In this document: piece after piece, positions 56,001 to 62,000 of the stretch
Position numbering within the stretch: the stretch's first letter is position 1
Layout of the letters: the number at the start of each line of letters is the position of its first letter
NCBI GenBank assembly: GCA_013396755.1
Contig: VWZF01004020.1
Location: 434,001 to 498,000 of the forward strand
Reading direction: 5' to 3'
DNA: 64,000 nucleotides
Origin: Sclerurus mexicanus
Taxonomy: Eukaryota > Chordata > Aves > Passeriformes > Furnariidae
The notes under the pieces: model-generated
Seen by the model: only the letters and a program-made list of their open reading frames with translations
What the model was told of the DNA's origin: nothing
Database searches by the model: none
Made by a program: the position numbers and the translations under genes

Positions 56001-59000
56001 CATGGGCAGATTTGTTTAATAATGAAGACACTGCTGTTTTGAAAAATATGGTGTGCCCCTTTACCTTAGGGACAAATTTGGTATATAAAATATTTCATCC
56101 TCTTCATTAAAAATTGAAAAGGACATATACTTAAAAAGGTGTGATGAATTATTCTGTTCAGTTGCTGAAATAGATTTAAACTCTAAACTGCTGATACTGA
56201 TGGTCCTGGTTTTATTGTAGATGCTGGTTTTTGGAACAGTATTTTAAAGAAATTACTTTTTGATGGTGTGGGGTTTTTTTGTTTGGTGGTTTGGTTTTGT
56301 GGGGTTTTTTTGTTTGTTTGTTTTGTTTTTTATTTCCTGCTGGTGTTGACTTTACTAATGGCTTGTGTCATTACTTGTGCTTCCAGAACATAAAAGATAT
56401 TTTGGATAAACTTGGGGATCAAATTGCAGTCATACATGAGAAGCAGCCTGATGTTATAGTTGAAGCATCTGGACCTGAGGCAATACAAATAGGAGATGCG
56501 CTGACTCAGTTGAATGCGGAATGGGACAGAATTAATAGAATGTACAATGATCGTAAATGGTAAGTCAAGAATGATTGGTCTCTGGCCACGTGGTAAATAT
56601 TTTATGTACATGCTTATATAAGTGTTTTTCAAATGTACCTTGATGTTGAAGATGAGTTTGGGAGTAATCAGCTTTAATATGTTAGCATTGCAAAATAATT
56701 TCCGAAATTATTGAATGTTGAAACTGTTAACATGTAAATTGTAGTTTGTAATTGTCTTTTATGAAGATGATAATTTCTATTTTATAAAATAGGATGTTTT
56801 GTTTATAAAACATAAAATTTTGTTTTTGTAAAGGTACTACAAAGCAAAGTTTCTAGAAGAGTAATGTTGACTAGGACACTTTTTAACAAAAGAATGTAAG
56901 GCTGATTTTTGAAGAAGGGAAGCAGTTTGAAAAAATGGGGTCTTTAAAATATAGCACCTATGATAGCTGTCAATACAATTTGCTGTAAGTAATTGAAGAT
57001 GAGAAATTACAAGATTAGAAAATTGTGTGATTGAGAAAACAAGAGAGTACTGAAACCTGTGCTTAAGCAATAAGTATTTGTTATTTTAAATGTTTAAAAC
57101 CAAACTCAATACTATGTAGTCAAACTTGGGGAAGTGTGTTAGATGAGAATTTTAAGCTGGAATTTGTTAAAGTGTGAAAGTACATGTTGAGGAACTTACC
57201 ACTAAGCTGAAGGTACCCACACTGCAAGCAGCAGTAGACACTGAGATTGCTGCTGTGCAAAAAAACCCCCTTAATGACTGAAAGTTATTCTATGACATTT
57301 AAAATTAAATGCAAAGGCTCATAGTGTAGTTAATTTGCTTTAACAGTATTTGCGTTTTAATGGTGACATAAGTAACGGATGATGCAGAAGTTCTGTACGG
57401 CGTAAAGTAAGGCCGAGCCGTGTTCACTTGCTTTGTAGCACCAGAACTCTGATACCAAACACATGCAATACTGTATTTTGAAGAGAAGATTCTGGGAAGA
57501 GTGTGTGTTACGTAAGCTGATGTTTTCAACTCAGAGCACTGATGTATGTGTAGGAATGTAAAAACCAGTTGGTGGTATTCTCTAAGTAGAGACTCCCAGA
57601 AATTCTGGGCCACAGAATCAGTGAAGGATCAAGATTTCTAATAACTCAGCGGGCAATGATATTTCACTCTGTGTTTTTTAACTGAAAATCCGTGATGCCA
57701 GCTAGGTACCATTTTCTCTGCTCTAACTGGGTGCTTGTGGTCATCTGCTGTATTTGAAGACAACTGCTCCAGAATCTGATGCCCATCCACATTTATGCCT
57801 GCAGCTATTTTATTGTCCCCATAGATACACTATACACTAAGCTTTAGTTATGCCTTTTTTCCACCTGTAGCTTACTTGAAAAGCTTTAACTAATATTTTA
57901 ATTTTGTAAGTATGAGCAGAGTTTCCTTTACTGCTCAGATTTGGTTTGTTTAAGCAGTCAGGGTTAACCAGAAACCTAGTCTTCTCATTGAAAAAGGTAA
58001 GTGTAACAAAGAATAAGTTTAATGTTGATGAATAACTGGCAAAATGCAGCAGATTAACTACTCACTTACCTCACTGAATACACATTAATCTTGAACTTCA
58101 TTAAGTTTGTAAAGCTTCATCCTAATGAAAATAATATTGGGCTTGATTTTCACACAAAAAGGGACTACTGGACTAGCAGTTTAGAGAAACGATACACGGC
58201 TTCCTGAATATATAAAATGCTGAAGTATGTACTTTGATTAATGAAGACATTATTAGTCTCAATATTAAAATGCTGTGTTTTGGCATTAGTATTTTTATAC
58301 CCATTCTGTTATGAAGAATTTTTAGCCAAGTTTAATCTTGTTTTTTTCTGGTGTTGCGCTAAGTATAAGCTAGGCAACTATCTCCTTAGTCATCTTTGGC
58401 TTTTTTTCTATTTCTGGAGTGGGTGGAGATTTTGAGAAAATTAGGAGAAATGGCATCTGAAGCCTGTGGCAAAAGACTGATTTAGTTTTTAGAAGTAGTA
58501 AAGATTTTGTGATTGAGTGCCAGCTAAGTAGTTAAACCTTTGATAAAGCTCTGATGTAGCCAAGCACACGTTAAATTAAACTGTACTTAGCAAAGCTTCT
58601 AAGTTGTCAACTAAATCTAGTTGATTACTATTTGACTTGAAAATAAGGGTAGAGTAAACTGTCTGTGAGTTTCGTGTGTATATATAGGCTTAACGCTTTG
58701 TTGAGCTGTTCATAACAGTGCTGGTTTGCTAGTTCTGCTCCGTCTGCTATGAATTTTCTCCCAGTGCTAAAAGTGTTGATGACTTTGGAATGAAATGTGC
58801 TTTGGAAGCAGTGGACTCCTGTGGAGGAGGCAATGAGTAGCCAAGTCTCGATGCAATAGTCATAGGACCTCGGTCTTTATCTTTCAGCTAAAGCACTCTG
58901 TAGGGAAACAGCAGCACGTGCATCTGGCTCAAAACTGGAGTGAAACTGTCTCATTGCTCAAAATACTGATGGAACTGTAGTCTTACAACAGAAATAGCAG

Positions 59001-62000
59001 GAGTTAAAGCTTTGTAACTCAGTGTTCTCTGAAGTCTTAAAATTCTGGATTCTGAAAAAGTCATGTGGTCAAAATTCCCTCAAAAGCTTTAATTTTAAGG
59101 AAGCCAATAAAACATTCTTTTAGTCTATTTTAAGTGCTTAGAATATATCTTGTTAAATGTGGAATGAGATACTATTATGAGACAATATGTTCAGTTAGAC
59201 TGAAATGTACCTGAGAAATAAAAGGAGACTGAGATTTGGAGTCAGTCTATGGGTTGGTTTAGGTCATTGAATTGAGATATGTGCAGGAAACTGAAATGGT
59301 GGAACTAGGAGATGAGGTTAGAAAAATTTAAGTAGAGATTTTTAATAATAATAATATTAAATAAGCCCTGTATGTATCAAGAAATATGGATGTCTTGTAA
59401 AAATGAGACATAATTTTGATTAAAATAATTGCCCTAGGAACTCTGGGATTGTTGAATTTAATTAGTGAAAAAATAGTTGCAATGGTAGCTCTTTAAACTT
59501 TGGTTTTAGATATCTTTGATGTTATGCTGCTAATTTCAGATTGCATCTACGTATATGCAATAACCCTGAAGTCTTTACTGTTGCAATTATTTAAGACAAA
59601 AATCATGGGCTGCAAATGAGATTGTTCCTCTGTCACATTTGAGCGTCCTGTGATTAACAGGGGACCTGGCCTCCTATGTCTTTAAAGATGACCATTTTTA
59701 TTAGTTGGAATAGTTAACAATCAACAAATAGAAAGCAAGCCACTCTATTCCTTTCTGACATGGTTTTCTTATTTAGCATTCATCCTCTGATTTTGTTAGC
59801 TTGTTAACATAAGAGAACTCTCAGTTTGTTAAAAAAACGCAAACTTTGTGACTGTGATAATTCTGCTTGCTCCATGCTAGAGAATATTGTCCTTCAAGTT
59901 AAGCTACGCATTACTTTGAGGCTGCAAAGGTGATGACAATGAAATGCCTGTTAAATTATTGTGTGATTGAAATGTATAAGACTTACTTATGCATGCCCAC
60001 TGGTATGGTTTTATATAATCAAAATCACCTTCACTTAATAAATTCCGTGCACCAGCACGCCATATCTTATGAAGGAGAAAAAAAAATCTGTGTAATTAAT
60101 CATATTTCGTGTTTCACACTGTCTGATATCTGACATGTTTCATGATAAAGAAAAAAAGGGTTCTGCAGACTAATTTGATGTAGCTAATCAATCTTTATTT
60201 TATAAGTGGTAGAAACAAAAGTTTGCTTAGGACTGCCCTTTTTTCCTTCAGCTGGAAGTTAACAACAGTCTGTGCTGTTGGCTTTCACCAGCTGCTACTA
60301 TGCCAGGAAGCCTTCAGCACTGGGACTTGGTTAACCAGGCTGTACGCTAGCCTTTCTATTCTGCGAGGCAAGTTTCTACTCACTGGCGTGGGATTCTTAG
60401 CCTTTTCTCCGCAGCGGTTTGGATAATTTCTCAATCCTTTGTTTTCAAACAGTTGCTTTGATAGAGCAATTGAGGCATGGAGGCAGTTCCACTGTGATCT
60501 CAATGATCTCTCCCACTGGATAACGGAAGCTGAAGCGTTACTAGCCGATGCCCGTGGTCCAGATGGCAGCCTGGAGCTGCAGACAGCTGGGCTGCATCAG
60601 CAGGTATGTGTGGTTTGTGCAGAAAATGAGCAAGCTCGTTCTTGTCTAAAATTGTAGTTTTCTATATAGACATTGATTTGCAGCGAGGCTGTGCAATTAT
60701 ACTTTAAAAAGCAGTAATTTTTAAAATTTCTGTTTCAGTTGCAGTTTGAAATTATTCTTGGGGGAAGAGTTCAACTCCTACTTATAGTATGGGGCCTTAT
60801 GATCACTCTTAGTATGGATGGATTTGAGATAATTTGATAATTCAAATGTTGACATAGTTTATGTTGATTTATAAGTTTTGTTACAGCTCCATAGGTATGT
60901 CCATCAGTTAAAAAACCCAGTATACTATTTCACTTACTTTCACCTCATAATTAAAAAAAAAAAAAAGGATCCCAATGATGGTCAATTATAACCAAATTTT
61001 AAACAAATGGCTTTTAAAGATACTGTGTTTTATAAACAAGCTAGAAAAAGAGAATATTCCAATTACAGGAGTCTTATGTTGGATTTTTTCAGGCTGCAGT
61101 TCTGGCATTTAGTTCCCTGATGTTTTTCTAGTTGTTTTACTTCCTTTTAAATAAGGAGAAGAAAGTATAACTTTAAGGATCAGATTTTTATTTTTTTTGA
61201 GAATAATAGTTATTGAAGTGTCAAATTGCAAAAGAAGAGTAGGTTCTATCTATCTAAACCACAGCTTGTGTTTTACCCTTGTTGCTACTTGGAGTTTCCT
61301 TCTACGGCATTTCCCTTCTCTTTCTCGTATTATCTTATTCCTAATCAAGTTGCAAGAAATTTTTGCTAACAATGTAAGTTCTTTGCAGGGGTTAGGGATA
61401 TTTGAAAGTTTAATCCTGACATCTTCTGACTTCCTTTAGCTTCATGGATTTTCTGTGGTGTCTGGGACCATGACAGAACAACCATAAATATCCTAGCTAA
61501 AGTATTCTGAAGTTGAAGAAATAGTTAGGGGTGCAGGTTGTGAAAAGAACTGGTTAAAAAAGTCCTACCAGCTGTTAACACTAATAGAAGTGCTGTACAT
61601 TAAGAGAAAAGGAATCAAACATGAGTGTAGATTTTAACACTGATGGTTTAAATGAATTCTTGTGATTCTCAGTAGTATTCACCAGCCTATTCTGTGTCAC
61701 TATCTTTTTATGACACTCATAAAATTGGACTAGATTCAACAACAGAGCATTAACAATGTAAATCAACAGCATCCAATTGTAGGTAAGATGGCTTTAAGTG
61801 CCTATTCTAGTAAAATGATAGGCATGCGAGATTCATCTTGCATCTCATGATCCGCAGATCAGAGTGACTTTAGGTCAGTAATAAGATTTTTGGGTGCCTT
61901 TTATGTTTTTGACAGGAACTTGAAGAGGGAGTCAGCAGCCACCAGACCAGTGTTTCAGCATTGAACAGAACTGGGGAAGGGATCATACAGAAACTGTCTG

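Noticed and set aside
60604..61915. Possible internal promoter equivalent to dystrophin Dp140
   Set aside because: Short AT-rich intron with no promoter-like signal that I can support.
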